Assembly (NCBI GenBank): GCA_949752735.1
Contig: OX457042.1
Coordinates: forward strand, 29,487,616 to 29,551,615
DNA length: 64,000 bases
Reading direction: 5' to 3'
Source: Lumbricus terrestris
Lineage: Eukaryota > Annelida > Clitellata > Crassiclitellata > Lumbricidae
The notes under the pieces are model-generated. The model was not told the DNA's origin. It saw nothing but the letters and a program-made list of their open reading frames with translations, and searched no databases. The position numbers were made by a program, and so were the translations under genes. This document shows positions 55,001 through 64,000 of this stretch, one piece after another. The stretch's first letter is position 1, and the number at the start of each line of letters is the position of its first letter.

Positions 55001-58000
55001 ATTCATCAGTCTGTCAGCAACTAGTCAGTCAGGCAGTTGCTTACTCAGCCAGTCAGTCATTTAGTTAATAAGCCAGTCAATCTTAGTCAGCCGGTCATTT
55101 AGTGCGGCCAGTCATTTAGTCCAGCAAGTCAATTAGTCAGTCAGTGATAGTCAGCCAGTCACTCATTAGTCCAGTCAGTAACTTAGTTATTTAGTCAGTG
55201 AATGATTTAGTCAGTCAGTCACTCATTCAGTCATTTAGTACAGTCGGCTTGAGTGAAGTCATTCACTGTACACTGCTATCTATCTATCATTCTGTATGCA
55301 TGTGTCTGTACAGTGTACATGTCACTGTCTGTGCATTCACGGACCGCCTTGTGCTACATGTCCTCTTTCAACCAGCTCAAGGCTCACATTTCCAGTAGCC
55401 TTAACAAGAACCCAATTAGCACAAGACAATAATTTGCCATGCTCTTTGTCTAACATTTCTGATGTATTTACGTAATTGTAATTGTAATCGTACATTTATA
55501 TAGCGCCACTTCAAGAGAACTCCTCATACGTATGCATGATGTGTGTGTGTGTTCATGTGCTTGTGGGGTTTGTAAAAGAGTCTGTGTGTGTGATCATACA
55601 TATATAGAGCTCTCCTGTATTGACCTTTCAAGCAGGTTTTTTAACGTGTAGTTGTACACAAAATGTGCAGTTGTAGAAGCACTTCTGTACAGTTAAAACT
55701 AGCAAAAAAGGTCATTGTTCTCCTATTTTAAGTAATTTACCATGGATGATGGGAAAAGAAAGAAGGAGTTGTGCAGTTCTAAAAATTCCTTAAAAACAGC
55801 TCTGCTTTCAAGGGCACAGAAGCAGCATGGTTATCTGCAATCTTGCAACAAATGTCTAATAACAGACGACATTTACAGCATGAGCAAAACCCTTGGAGAC
55901 TCACAGACTGGCTGGTCCCAAATAACATTCACAATCGCCCAAGTACTTCAAGTCACACATGTCTTACTCCAAAGGAGGCCAAAATAATATCTGGGGTCCA
56001 TTTAAAATAGGCAATGTCAGAAATTTATGTTTTATATGCAGACAACCGACATCTACGAGTACTATGGCTACATTGGAGCACTTCTGAGTACTACAGTGAG
56101 TAGTGAGCCTGACAGGGCGCTATAGCAAATGAAAGAAAAAAAGAAATAAAATAAGTTCTAGCAAGTCAGCAACCACATACTTTGTTGAAACACTTTCCTG
56201 GTAATTAATTCCGATTCTTTTGCCTAAATTCAGAACCACATCAATTGATGATTTCTGACATTATGGCTCTAGCTTTACTGAGTTTGTCTGTCAGGCTACC
56301 CTTTTGTTTCTAACCTGGATTTTTAATGTTTGAGCATGTTACTAATGAGCAGCCAAAGATTTAAAAGATAGTCGGATGTGTATATGCATAGACATCTAGA
56401 TACATTGCGCTAGAGATATAGGAGTCCTTGGTGTATGCTACCAAAAAGGGACCCCACTGGGTGGTGGCATCGCCATGTGCCTCAGATCCAACCACCTGTC
56501 ACAGTTGTAGTTTGACCCAGAGACTGGTCATCTGTCATCTCTGGCTATAAATTCGTAAATTGGGCTCTACATGTATGAGTGTGCGTGTGCCACTGGTGGC
56601 ACATAATGGTGCAGTTTAGCTGGAGTCATGTCATTATATTGTGGCATATGAGTCAACTAAAAAAAGGACGAAAATTACCTGGAACAAAATTATTTACTGT
56701 ATATAGCATGAATTCAGACATAAAATGGATATTTAGTCTTTATTAGGAAGACACAGAGGCAGCCATAGACGTATGAAGCAAGAGTGCAGAGATCTGGACT
56801 TCCGTGCTTTTTTGTACGAAAGTGAAGGAATATCGGTAGGAAGGAGGAATAAATCGCAACAGTACAGAAACAGCAAAAGAGGAGGTATACCTGTGTCAAA
56901 ATAATCATGCAAGCGGAGGCATATGGTCGACGCAGTCGGGGACGACAGAAGAAAAGATGGGAGGACATGATACAACAAGACCTGAAGCTGCTCAAATTGA
57001 AGAAAGAAGACACCGGAAGCAGAGACAAGTGGAGGAGAAGGAGTGGCTGACCCGTTGCCAGAGGGAATAATTCAAGCCTGAAGGGAAAGAAAGAGTACAG
57101 AAACAGCAAAAACCATGATGATTGTGAAGTTGCGTGATGAACGAGAAATTGAGAACGACACATTTATAGCACACAGCAGAATTTCCGAATATGCCAGATT
57201 TCACTTTTCAAAAAAGGTGCTTTACTGGCACAGTGATAATAGATCGCATACAGATTACAGGATCACATACAGCTTACAGGATCTGCCACACAGAGTCTAC
57301 ATACACAGCTTACTTAGCTTACACGCACGTCATATGCACGACACCAATAATTCTTGATTTATTTTCGCTTCAGGCAGAAGTAAAAGCTTGCACGTCATCC
57401 GTTTCACACAGAAATGTCCCCTAAATATGCGTAATTACCTATATTGAGGTAGTGACTTCATTTTCATAACCACGGTATCTTACACACAAAACTCATCAAC
57501 TAGTCATCATGGGGGGGGGGGGGCCCCGGTGGCATTGGTATTGGATAACAAACTGTCTTGGAGATCAGCGGACTGGAGTTCGATTCCCGAAGCCCTTGTA
57601 GGATAGACGTGCTTTCTAGGCTGCTACTAGCACTGTTGTATTGCAGGCTGTCTGTTCTGTTAGTAGTTAAGATTGATGTTAATTACGATAGCTGCATAAC
57701 TGTAACCGGTTGCGGTGTGTCAACCGGATTGTTGAATAAAAGAAAATTATTATCTATGATTAATATTGTAAATACAAAAATGCATTTAAATGATCGAGGT
57801 CGGCATAATGACTGTACCGCCCGATCTGAACTGGCTGAACTCATTGGTGCCTGTGTCACGAAATAGAGTATCCCCCGTATTAATTGTATCCCCCAAATTA
57901 AAAAAAGTCGAAAAAGCCACTTCCACGTGTATTTGTTTTTGCAAATTAATTTTCATCTGCTTTGTTTTGAACAATGACACTAACAGGTATGTTTATTCCT

Positions 58001-61000
58001 ACTAAATAATTTGCTTTGCCCTGTTTTTAGAGCACTTAAAACATCTAAAACACTTAAGAACACTCAGAGTCACTAAATAAATTCGAGTTGCCTTTATCTG
58101 AGAATTGCTTAGGACACTAAAAACAATTAGAGTCACTTTAAAATTTGATCACAGCATAACTTTTTTTATTATGCGCATTTTTCGAAAAAGTAGAATGGTT
58201 TATCCCCCGGATAGTATAGACCGGTTAATTCCATCCTGGGGATGGATTAATTCATCCCCACGGATAGCTTTCAGGGGGGATACTCCGTTCCGTGTCACCT
58301 GCTATGCAGCATCTTTCAATAGAGCCAAGCGGTCATGATTATCAGCGGCCGTGATGATAATCCATTCGAAAGTCAATTTAAAAGGCGCTACGCAAATTAA
58401 TTCGGTCGACTTTCATTCTTTGTCATGAGAGTCCAGTTCTGTGCGTTGGACTATCAATAGAAAAGTCAGAGTTCATAAAGGGGGCAGGGAGTTGTTATGG
58501 ATTACCGCTACACTTGCACTCTATAGCCTACGCATTAAGTTTCGTTACCATATACTGTAAGTGGGAAGATCGGGCAGCAAGGCACAGGACTGTCACTCCT
58601 CGTCTTCGAAGTTAAAAATAAAAAGTGGCTGACTCCGTGGTTGCCTCTTATTGGTGGATTGCTACTGTATAGTAGTTCAAAGAATACCTGTCTACCACCC
58701 TTATCAGAATTTCTCTCTATCTTGAAGGACTAATCTTTGGTACTAAGCAAGTTATAAGTAGATTTCAGATTAGATCCTACATGCTTACACGTCATGGGTT
58801 TTTTAACAAAGAGATTTTATATTGGATTCTCCCTGCTGACACATCATGTAGTGTTGCAGCATCATGTGCTGTTTTTTTAACAAAGAGATTTCAACAGAAA
58901 CCCCAAGACAAAGGACACGCAAGCCAATTTAGGAAAATTAGCGTCATCTGGCAAATTACGGTAATTCTGATAAATTTGGTTCAATTGGCAGCTGAGGATA
59001 TTGAGGCCAAATTTAGATCAATTAGGCTGTAATGAACATAATGAACATATTGAACAGTCAAATGACACTCTAAACAATTGCGGCCCCAGGTCCTTGCTTC
59101 TGGTCCACGTGTCGAAACAGTGCAGTCAGTGGAGGAAGCTCCTACTACAACACTACATTCGGGATGTACGTAACTGCTTAGGGACTTTGAGCAAAGCATT
59201 CAACAACTCAATAACAATCATTGCTCTGTGCCCTCAGATCCAGAATTCTGCTGATGTTGCATGCATGATAAATGTAAACGAAAAAAAAATAACATCAGGA
59301 CTAAAACTAGTAACAATAAAATGGAACAGCGTAAAGTGCCTCATCATTAATGATTAAACTACAATAAAGAAATCATTAGTCTCATCACAAGAACAGATTA
59401 TCTCACCATTGAAATAAAACAGAATACTTTACCACTAAAATAAAATAGAATCTTCACCACTAAAATAAAACAGAATACTTCACCACTAAAATAAAACAGA
59501 ATACTTCACCGGTCACCACTAAAATAAAACAGAATACCTCACCATTAGAATAAAACCAAATACCTCACCATTAGAATAAAACCAAATAACTCACCATATG
59601 TAAGAATAAAACCATATACCTCATCATAAGAATAAAAACAAATACCTCACCATTAGAATAAAAACAAATACCTCACCATTAGAATAAAACCAAATACCTC
59701 ACCACTAGAACAAAACCAAATACCTCACCATAAGAATAAAACCAAATACCTCACCACTCATTGGTCCTGCACTTCGAAATCACCTCACTCCACAAATACG
59801 TTCTCCGTTATTAACTGGTACCCCAAGCACATCTTTTCGCTGTTTCAAAACCACTTTATTTTCTCTGGGTCTTTCGCACTGGGAGCACCTCTGATTGGCA
59901 TGCACTGCAAGAGGCGCTTATAAATTCACACACACAATACAATACAATTAGAATAGAAAAGAATGCCTCATCAAAACAACAGAATCTAATAGAATCAAAT
60001 AACAACAAAACAATAGAAAGCAGAGAACTACAGAAACCGGGCGGCCACGCATGATCGCCAACGTGGAATCGAACTGGAGACTTACGGTCATCAGCAAGCA
60101 CTTGTTCTCCATGATGGCGCCGCAGCAGCCGAAGAACCCGACGACGAGAACAAGAACGCCGGCGGTGATGCAGAGAACGGTGGCGCTGAGGAAGTTCATA
60201 GATGGAGACAATGCCGTGGCGGCGTTCTTCGACACCTGCAGCCATATCCCGATGCCAAGGATCGCACAACCGAGCAACTGTGCAACAACAGACAACAGCT
60301 CAAAGATAATAACGCTTAATTCATTCATTCAGAGCATTTATACAGCGCTCCTTCAAGAAACTACTCAGAGGCGCTCCCGGCCCAACCACGAACAAAGAAA
60401 AAATACTTGAGAGACTTGTAGAACCCAGCCGGATGGACCACAAGTAGCGAGCAAAGCGTAACCGGGAGGTCGTTCCAGACAGTAGGCCCCACGATCGAGA
60501 AAGCACAGCGCTGCTTAACAGCCAAGCGAGCCCGCGGAATCAGAAGCTCACCCCTAGCTGAAGAGTGAAGTACATGACACACTGCAATGTCAGAAGAGAA
60601 CATGCTCCTAACATAAACGTGACATTCGATCCTTGATCAGAAGCGTGTCTCTGACGAGTGTCTTTCGGAGGCTCTAAATAAATTTGTGATAGCAATATGC
60701 AAGAATTCAAATTTATGACTTGCTGGCATCAACCCTTACAATCTTCGAGGAGGAGGCATCAGAGTTGGGTCTACACGTCAACTGGCAGAAAACAAAAGTG
60801 CAAAGTCTGAGCGATTTCCTACCGCGACCTCCGGACATCATGGTAGAGGGGGAGGCGGTCGAGTGTGTTGAGGGCTTCAACTATTTGGGCGTGCTCACTC
60901 ATGAGTCCTGTCGCAGCACCTCGGAGATCTCAAGACGCCTGGGAATGGCAAGCGGAGCGTTTGGAGCCCTAAAAAATAACATCTGGTCCACTCGTATCAG

Positions 61001-62632
61001 CCTCAGCACCAAGATACGACTGTTCAACTCATATGTCATGCCAGTCCTCCTCTACGGCTCTGAAACATGGTCATTCGGTCGACGGGATCAGCTGCGCCTA
61101 GATGCCTTTGGGACTAAGTGCTTGAGGACCTTATGCGGCATCAAGTGGTCTGACTTCATCACCAACGCGGAGGTTTACAACAGAACAGGACAAACAACAG
61201 TTTGCGGTATAATTAGACGGAGACGTCTGGGGCTGCTTGGTCACGTTGCTCGAATGCCAGCAGACTCAGACTCTAGACAGGCACTGCTGGCGCAGGCTCC
61301 GCCTTCCTGGAAGCGCCCTAGAGGAAGACCCAGAACAACGTGGCTCGCTATGATAAACGAAGACTTAACTGGGCTGGGTATGGATTTGAACATGGCCATT
61401 ACTGTGGCTGAAGATCGGACACGCTGGAGAAATTTGGTAAACTCATTGTGCAACGCTCCCATTGGTGGAGTAGGCGACGAATGATGATGATGATGAATAT
61501 GCAAGTGGCACGGATTAAGTCATTGACAACAATTGGATAACAACGATTATAAAAAATCAATTGTTCATGCAAATTACGATATTTTAGTCAGTCACGTCGC
61601 CTTTGGGTGGTTTGAACCACCCTACTCTAAAATATATGAACCATGCAAGTTGTTCAAATCCATTGAGTTGTCATTAGGGCATTGGGGTGGGGGTTGAGCC
61701 AACAATAGAGACCTAGACTGCTAGTAATTAAGAAATGTAATAACCACCACACTTACTAAGGACTGGCTATGCTTAGCTGATGACAGTTTTAATAGTAAAA
61801 GTTCATTTGTAGTATGTAAATCTGTCAATTATGACGAGCACTATAGCAAGATGATGGCTTAATGACAATGTCATATATTAGGCAAAACTATTGATAACAA
61901 TGCCTTAAATAGAACAGTTAAGCAAACTTTACAGACAACTTAAATAATACCATTTTTAGAAACAGTCAAATACACCGGTGCAGTGCTATAGCACGTGTAT
62001 GCTATTCAAGTGACTGTAGTATTAAAGTAGTTCTTTTCTTTTTGTATCTCTTCTTTCTCCATCACACAGCTCCGAAGACAACTATTATGTTTTGTAATTG
62101 CATTAATCCACATCATGATGAATTTATTTTGCATACTATGATTAGTTTTGTAATTATGCAGTGTACACGCCTAGATTGGTTTAATTTCGATGTATCAGAA
62201 AGAGTGTTTGCAGGCGGCTCAATCAACTAACGCTTACTTACTTACTTAACCGGGTAAAAACAGGGATTTAATAAAAAAAATAGCTTGAACAACACGGATG
62301 CAGTAAATTAAATAAATAATTAACAAAAATACCAAAAACTATAAAGAGCAATGACAAGAATACAGTGAATGAAGTGAATACAGAATTTTAATCAAATTGA
62401 AATGGAAAAATCCGAAAACTCCTACAAAATGAATTTAGTAATAAAAGGTTGAAATTTGAAAAGTGCAAATTCCTACCCAGAAGATGACATTGAATCCGAA
62501 GAAGATGAACTTGACGCACGAGAATCCGGAGAACTCTCCTCTTCCCGCTCCAATTCCCCTTCCGTATCCATAACCCCGGCCGCGACCGAACCCCTGGCCG
62601 AACCCCTGACCAAACCCTCTTCCGAACCCCAT
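48962..62632 (-). CDS. Tetraspanin gene, 6 coding exons, predicted 275 aa
   Basis: Exons (minus strand): 62632-62477, 60277-60086, 53492-53304, 51917-51780, 49735-49652, 49030-48962. All five introns are phase 0 with GT and AG ends, so the reading frame joins without gaps. The product has four membrane segments, a small loop with the FFGCCGA region after TM2, and a large extracellular loop with CCG, CC and two further Cys (six in total) and two N-A-T glycosylation sequons. The short C-terminal tail ends RQDKEYDE. These are diagnostic of the tetraspanin superfamily (CD9/CD63/CD151-like membrane organisers). The N-terminal cytosolic tail is unusual: about 33 residues of GFG/GRG/YG repeats. Orthology is not assigned. 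Confidence 0.93.
49031..49651 (-). other. Tetraspanin intron 5 (621 bp)
   Basis: Spans donor GTAAGA to acceptor CTTTCAG. No repeat recognised. Confidence 0.85.
49652..49735 (-). CDS. Tetraspanin exon 5 (28 codons, last loop Cys and TM4)
   Basis: Acceptor TTTCATTACAG|GCTTGT; donor GTACAG|GTAAGA. Encodes ACLPVMQSLLRQN then LYIIGIVAISIGVVQ (TM4). Exon length equals the usual 28-codon tetraspanin TM4 exon. Confidence 0.92.
50865..51077 (-). mobile_element. tRNA-derived SINE with LINE-type tail
   Basis: On the minus strand: a tRNA-like head with A-box TGGTGTAGTGG and degenerate B-box GGTTCAAATCC, a central CAATTGCTCG region, then GCGCCTCTGAGTATAGATAT and GACGCTATATAGC. It is a diverged copy of the SINE at 53000-53213. 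Confidence 0.8.
51125..51660 (+). mobile_element. Degenerate CR1/L2-type LINE 3' end
   Basis: Frames broken by stops read LNAVARLITRLPHSSHISAF, then DHLHWLPLIARVQLKALTLI, the thumb-region signature of these LINEs. The 3' end is GGGAGCGCCTCTGATTGGTG then AGAGACGCTATCAAAG. A subfamily distinct from the 40595 copy (CTGATTGG instead of CTGAGTAG). Confidence 0.75.
51780..51917 (-). CDS. Tetraspanin exon 4 (46 codons, Cys-rich large loop)
   Basis: Acceptor TTGTTTAG|TTTGAG; donor AAGAAA|GTTAGT (weaker but GT). Encodes FECCGVNNATDWF with the signature CCG, then PLECCRKNATDC. Five of the six large-loop cysteines and both N-A-T sequons are here. Confidence 0.92.
52092..52227. mobile_element. Small MITE, second copy (in tetraspanin intron 3)
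   Basis: Ends CTTAAAGTGTG and CACACTTTAGG are inverted repeats. The internal GACGGTCATGGACGGCGTCC matches the copy at 42521. Confidence 0.65.
53000..53213 (-). mobile_element. Full-length tRNA-derived SINE with LINE tail
   Basis: Minus strand: GGGGCGCGGTGGTGTAGTGG head (A-box), GGTTCGAATCC (perfect B-box), a central part with CACTCGCAATTGCTTGAGCG, and a tail GTCGGGAGCGCCTCTGAGTA ... TTGAAGGGGCACTATAGAAA, ending in (AAAT)n. The tail equals the 3' end of the LINE at 40595-41675, the likely mobilising partner. It would be transcribed by RNA polymerase III. Confidence 0.88.
53304..53492 (-). CDS. Tetraspanin exon 3 (63 codons, TM3 and start of large loop)
   Basis: Acceptor GCATTTTCCAG|TACTTT; donor TCTACG|GTGAGT. 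Encodes YFVLVVVIFILEIVVGVLAF (TM3 with the usual Glu) followed by a charged helical part of the large loop. A SINE sits ~90 bp downstream in intron 3. Confidence 0.93.
53620..53815 (-). mobile_element. LINE 3' end fragment
   Basis: Minus strand: ...CCACATTGGCCCTACACTGTGGAACCAGC (in parts: TGGCCCTACACTGTGG, AACCAGCTTTCTCC), then GCACTGGGAGCACCTCTGATTGG and GAGAGGCGCTATATAAA. Same subfamily as 51125-51660 and 59770-59935. Confidence 0.7.
54880..55245. repeat. Degenerate AGTCAGTCA/TTTAGTCAG repeat block
   Basis: Dense runs of TCAGTCATTTAGTCAGT-like words over ~365 bp, in imperfect form. A similar short block is at 51966-52035. Confidence 0.8.
56830..57085 (+). mobile_element. Degenerate LINE C-terminal fragment
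   Basis: One frame reads EAYGRRSRGRQKKRWEDMIQ then QDLKLL and DKWRRR, the RGRxKxRWxDxIxxDL signature near the C terminus of several LINE polyproteins. The 3' end has GGAAAGAAAGAG. No RT core. Confidence 0.6.
57508..57740 (+). mobile_element. tRNA-derived SINE-like sequence after a G-run
   Basis: A G13 run and CCCC precede GGTGGCATTGGTATTGGATA (A-box-like) and GGAGTTCGATTCCCG (B-box), spaced as in a tRNA. The body ends GTTGAATAAAAGAAAATTAT. It differs from the other SINEs here in body and tail. Confidence 0.55.
59400..59755. repeat. Minisatellite, ~27-bp period, about 13 copies
   Basis: Unit resembles CTCACCATTAGAATAAAACC plus AAATAC, with variants (CACCACTAAAATAAAACAGA). Confidence 0.85.
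59770..59935 (+). mobile_element. LINE 3' end fragment
   Basis: CTTTCGCACTGGGAGCACCT then CTGATTGGCATGCACTGCAA and GAGGCGCTTATAAA, preceded by TTTCAAAACCACTTTATTTT. Matches the 3' ends at 51125-51660 and 53620-53815. Confidence 0.7.
60086..60277 (-). CDS. Tetraspanin exon 2 (64 codons, rest of TM1, small loop, TM2)
   Basis: Acceptor GTTGTTGCACAG|TTGCTC; donor ATGACC|GTAAGT. Encodes LLGCAILGIGIWLQ (completing TM1), the small extracellular loop, then VLVLVVGFFGCCGAIMENKC, the conserved TM2 and inner loop of tetraspanins. A LINE 3' end lies only ~45 bp upstream in intron 1. Confidence 0.93.
60320..60603 (-). mobile_element. CR1/L2-type LINE 3' end
   Basis: Minus strand encodes AFSIVGPTVWNDLPVTLCSL ... 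FFVRGWAGSASE, then CGGGAGCGCCTCTGAGTAGT, CTTGAAGGAGCGCTGTATAA and GAATGAATGAAT. Same family and same C-terminal GSASE as the 40595 copy. It ends ~45 bp from tetraspanin exon 2, close to the intron branch-point zone. Confidence 0.8.
60704..61495 (+). mobile_element. 5'-truncated LINE with (TGA)n tail and perfect TSD
   Basis: A 10-bp target duplication AATATGCAAG (60694-60703, 61496-61505) flanks a copy ending GACGAATGATGATGATGATG. The TSD and long open frame indicate a fairly young insertion within tetraspanin intron 1. Family is distinct from the CR1/L2-type copies. Confidence 0.88.
60720..61484 (+). CDS. LINE RT C-terminal region, 254 aa (partial)
   Basis: Starts just downstream of where the YADD box would be: LHVNWQKTKVQSLSD, FNYLGVLTHESCRSTSEISRR, the LYGSETWSFGRRDQ motif, RRRRLGLLGHVARMP, and KRPRGRPRTTWLAMINEDL before the end VGDE. 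These are LINE thumb and C-terminal motifs (RTE- or I-like groups both possible). The true start is lost to 5' truncation and the first Met is internal. Confidence 0.82.
   Translation: MLASTLTIFEEEASELGLHVNWQKTKVQSLSDFLPRPPDIMVEGEAVECVEGFNYLGVLTHESCRSTSEISRRLGMASGAFGALKNNIWSTRISLSTKIRLFNSYVMPVLLYGSETWSFGRRDQLRLDAFGTKCLRTLCGIKWSDFITNAEVYNRTGQTTVCGIIRRRRLGLLGHVARMPADSDSRQALLAQAPPSWKRPRGRPRTTWLAMINEDLTGLGMDLNMAITVAEDRTRWRNLVNSLCNAPIGGVGDE
62477..62632 (-). CDS. Tetraspanin exon 1 (52 codons, G/F/R-rich tail and TM1 start)
   Basis: Starts MGFGRGFGQGFGQGFGRG, continues with GYG/GRG repeats, then GFSCVKFIFFGFNVIFW, the typical Cys-containing entry to TM1. The donor is CTGG|GTAGGA at 62476. Upstream, a strong acceptor (TTTTTGCTGTCTGTTTCAG) ends at 62808, so this exon probably begins at 62807 with 5' UTR and a non-coding exon lies further upstream. 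No earlier in-frame Met was chosen because the tail directly abuts TM1 in frame. Confidence 0.85.
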
Positions 62633-62810
62633 GCTTCCCTCGTTGTCTATTGGTTGAACTCCGCAGGTATGCTCAGAAGTGTCTCAGTTTGACGACCTGA
62701 CCTTCAATTGGGTCATGTATCACCAAGTAAACAGGTCAAGGTCATCCAGATCAGAAAAACGTCAACAATGAAGAGTTAATATCCGAGTTTCTTCGCTTGC
62801 ACAGAACCTG
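62477..62810 (-). promoter_or_regulatory. Probable 5' UTR exon boundary of the tetraspanin gene
   Basis: Acceptor AG at 62808-62809 on the minus strand follows a pyrimidine-rich tract. About 175 nt of candidate 5' UTR lie between it and the ATG at 62632. The partner upstream exon and promoter were not identified and may lie beyond the window. Confidence 0.45.
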
Positions 62811-62864
62811 AAACAGACAGCAAAAATATTAATGAATTTCACAAGTTCGGTGGCGTGTGACACG

Positions 62865-63005
62865 TCGTGACAGTGCAGCGGTTAGTGCACTGGAAAATCA
62901 ATCGAGAACAATGCAGGACTATAATAACTCCGATTCAGTGCCCGCACTGTAATCGGGAGCGCTTCTGAGTGGAAATCTTGAAGGGGCACTATAACAAGTG
63001 CACAC
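62865..63005 (+). mobile_element. SINE-like sequence with the shared LINE tail
   Basis: GTGCAGCGGTTAGTGCACTGG resembles a tRNA-like A-box region; the 3' part is CACTGTAATCGGGAGCGCTT, CTGAGTGGAAATCTTGAAGG and GGCACTATAACAAGTG, the same tail as the other SINEs. No good B-box was seen. Confidence 0.5.
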
Positions 63006-64000
63006 GCACATATACGGTATACATACATAATCAGGACTAAAACGAAATGAGCACTAGTCTGAAGATCACGAGAATATGAAATATTGTGATCCTTAACCTA
63101 CACACATTGTTAGAAAACAACGGGCAAAAGGACCTACTGATGACATTGATGAGCAAACAATTATAAGCAAACATTTTGAAACAGTCTTTTTAATAGTCAC
63201 TTGCTTCATTCAGTGTGCAGCACCCTTGACAGGTACTTTCAAACTCACTAGACTAAGTGGCCTGATACAGCTACAGCATACATTATGACGACGATGATGA
63301 TGAATAATGATGAAATAATGGTAATAAACTATTAGGACGATATTCTACACTTCCTTCATTCAAATACCACCATTGCTACTTTACACCGTCATAAACCACA
63401 TGATCGGTGCAGTATATTTATATCATATATGCTCTTCGAAAATAAATATCAGTCAATTGTTAAAATCATTCATTCTAAAGTTTAGTCAAAGCCTATGTCA
63501 TAAATGTCTGTTGAATCGTTAACTTGACTCACTATCCTCCAAATCTCACCTCCCACTACAACTAAAACTCTCTTCCCATGACAACTGCATTTAACAGTTA
63601 AGTGCCTGCCTTGTGTTTCAGGCCAGGGGGGAGGGTGTGGAGGCACCCTGACCTCTTTTATTCCTTCCTGGTCTTTCATGGCCTTTAACCATATTCAGAG
63701 TAATTGCAGACAACTGCAATTATGGGGTGGTAAATAGGTGGTAAATTACGCACCCATATGGCCTTTGACCTCTTGTAAAAACAGAGATGATATCCTGAGG
63801 GTGATGAAGAGTTCATGGGAAGGGTGTGGTGCGACTTAATGCCCCTGTGGAGTAGATGTGTCCTGACTCTGAAAGACTTCCATTGTGAGGACAGTAGGTT
63901 GGCAAGACTACCTCATCCTGAATGTGCATCCTATTCACACGATCAGGAGCAAGATAGCTCACTTACTTACTTGTTAACACCCTGTGCATTGGACACAACA
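63006..64000. other. Tetraspanin 5' flank, no gene seen
   Basis: AT-rich DNA with a GATGATGA run near 63290-63310. No ORF with recognisable content and no clear promoter or upstream exon could be identified. Confidence 0.4.

Larger units (their letters stand above)
53493..60085 (-). other. Tetraspanin intron 2 (6.6 kb)
   Basis: Holds LINE relics (53620-53815, 56830-57085, 59770-59935), an AGTCAGTC repeat block (54880-55245), SINE-type tails (55495-55520 minus, 56070-56115 plus), a tRNA-like SINE (57520-57740) and a minisatellite (59400-59755). I found no additional tetraspanin exon; the protein joins without a gap across it. Confidence 0.8.
60278..62476 (-). other. Tetraspanin intron 1 (2.2 kb) with two LINE insertions
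   Basis: Contains a minus-strand LINE 3' end (60320-60603) and a plus-strand LINE copy (60704-61495). 61506-62476 is AT-rich DNA with no recognised feature. Confidence 0.8.

Noticed and set aside
56714..57163. 149-codon minus-strand ORF
   Set aside because: Shadow of the LINE C-terminal remnant on the other strand.

Overview
The window is eukaryotic nuclear DNA, most likely from a marine invertebrate and probably a deuterostome. The evidence is a spliced tetraspanin gene with GT-AG introns, tRNA-derived SINEs, many LINE 3' ends, hAT and Tc1/mariner-like DNA transposons, and a Gmr1-type Ty3/gypsy element, a group first described from deuterostomes. No bacterial operons, rRNA genes, CRISPR arrays or host tRNA genes were seen. 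The species cannot be fixed from the sequence.

Layout. (1) 1-15142: a tandem array of seven units. Short units are about 1.45 kb and long units about 3.4 kb. Each carries a SINE-type 3' tail and a conserved chain of hairpins. Long units add a foldback element (GTCGATCGA-rich arms) with a MITE nested in it, and one short unit carries a mariner-like insertion. (2) 15143-40307: a nested transposon graveyard. Two hAT-like ends at 15814 and 40307 appear to bracket one insertion now spread over 24.5 kb. Inside are LTR-A (16152-24906), a second hAT (25387-34014) that contains an intact Gmr1-like retrotransposon (25548-32728), a 2.06-kb candidate solo LTR (34348-36411), a TIR transposon relic (37158-39397) and an ~85-bp minisatellite. 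(3) 40308-48500: a 5'-truncated LINE, small MITEs, minisatellites and otherwise unassigned AT-rich DNA. (4) 48500-62807: a six-exon tetraspanin gene on the minus strand, predicted 275 aa, all introns phase 0. Its introns hold SINEs, LINE 3' ends and minisatellites. (5) 62808-64000: 5' flank of that gene with one SINE-like sequence.

Most notable: LTR-A has two 1446-bp LTRs, a 4-bp target duplication, and a gag-protease ORF whose first 195 codons lie inside the LTR (after its poly(A) signal, hence in predicted U5). The ORF then reads in frame through the primer-binding site. The element has no reverse transcriptase or integrase, and carries an unrecognised 155-aa ORF before the 3' LTR. A second, unrelated-looking LTR (34348-36411) also has a gag-like ORF running across its 3' edge. 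The Gmr1-like element has integrase upstream of reverse transcriptase and splits its RT-RNase H into a separate ORF joined by an ATGA overlap. The tetraspanin has an unusual Gly/Phe/Arg-rich N-terminal tail.

All family assignments come from motifs read by eye, without database searches. Splice sites are inferred from consensus and protein continuity.
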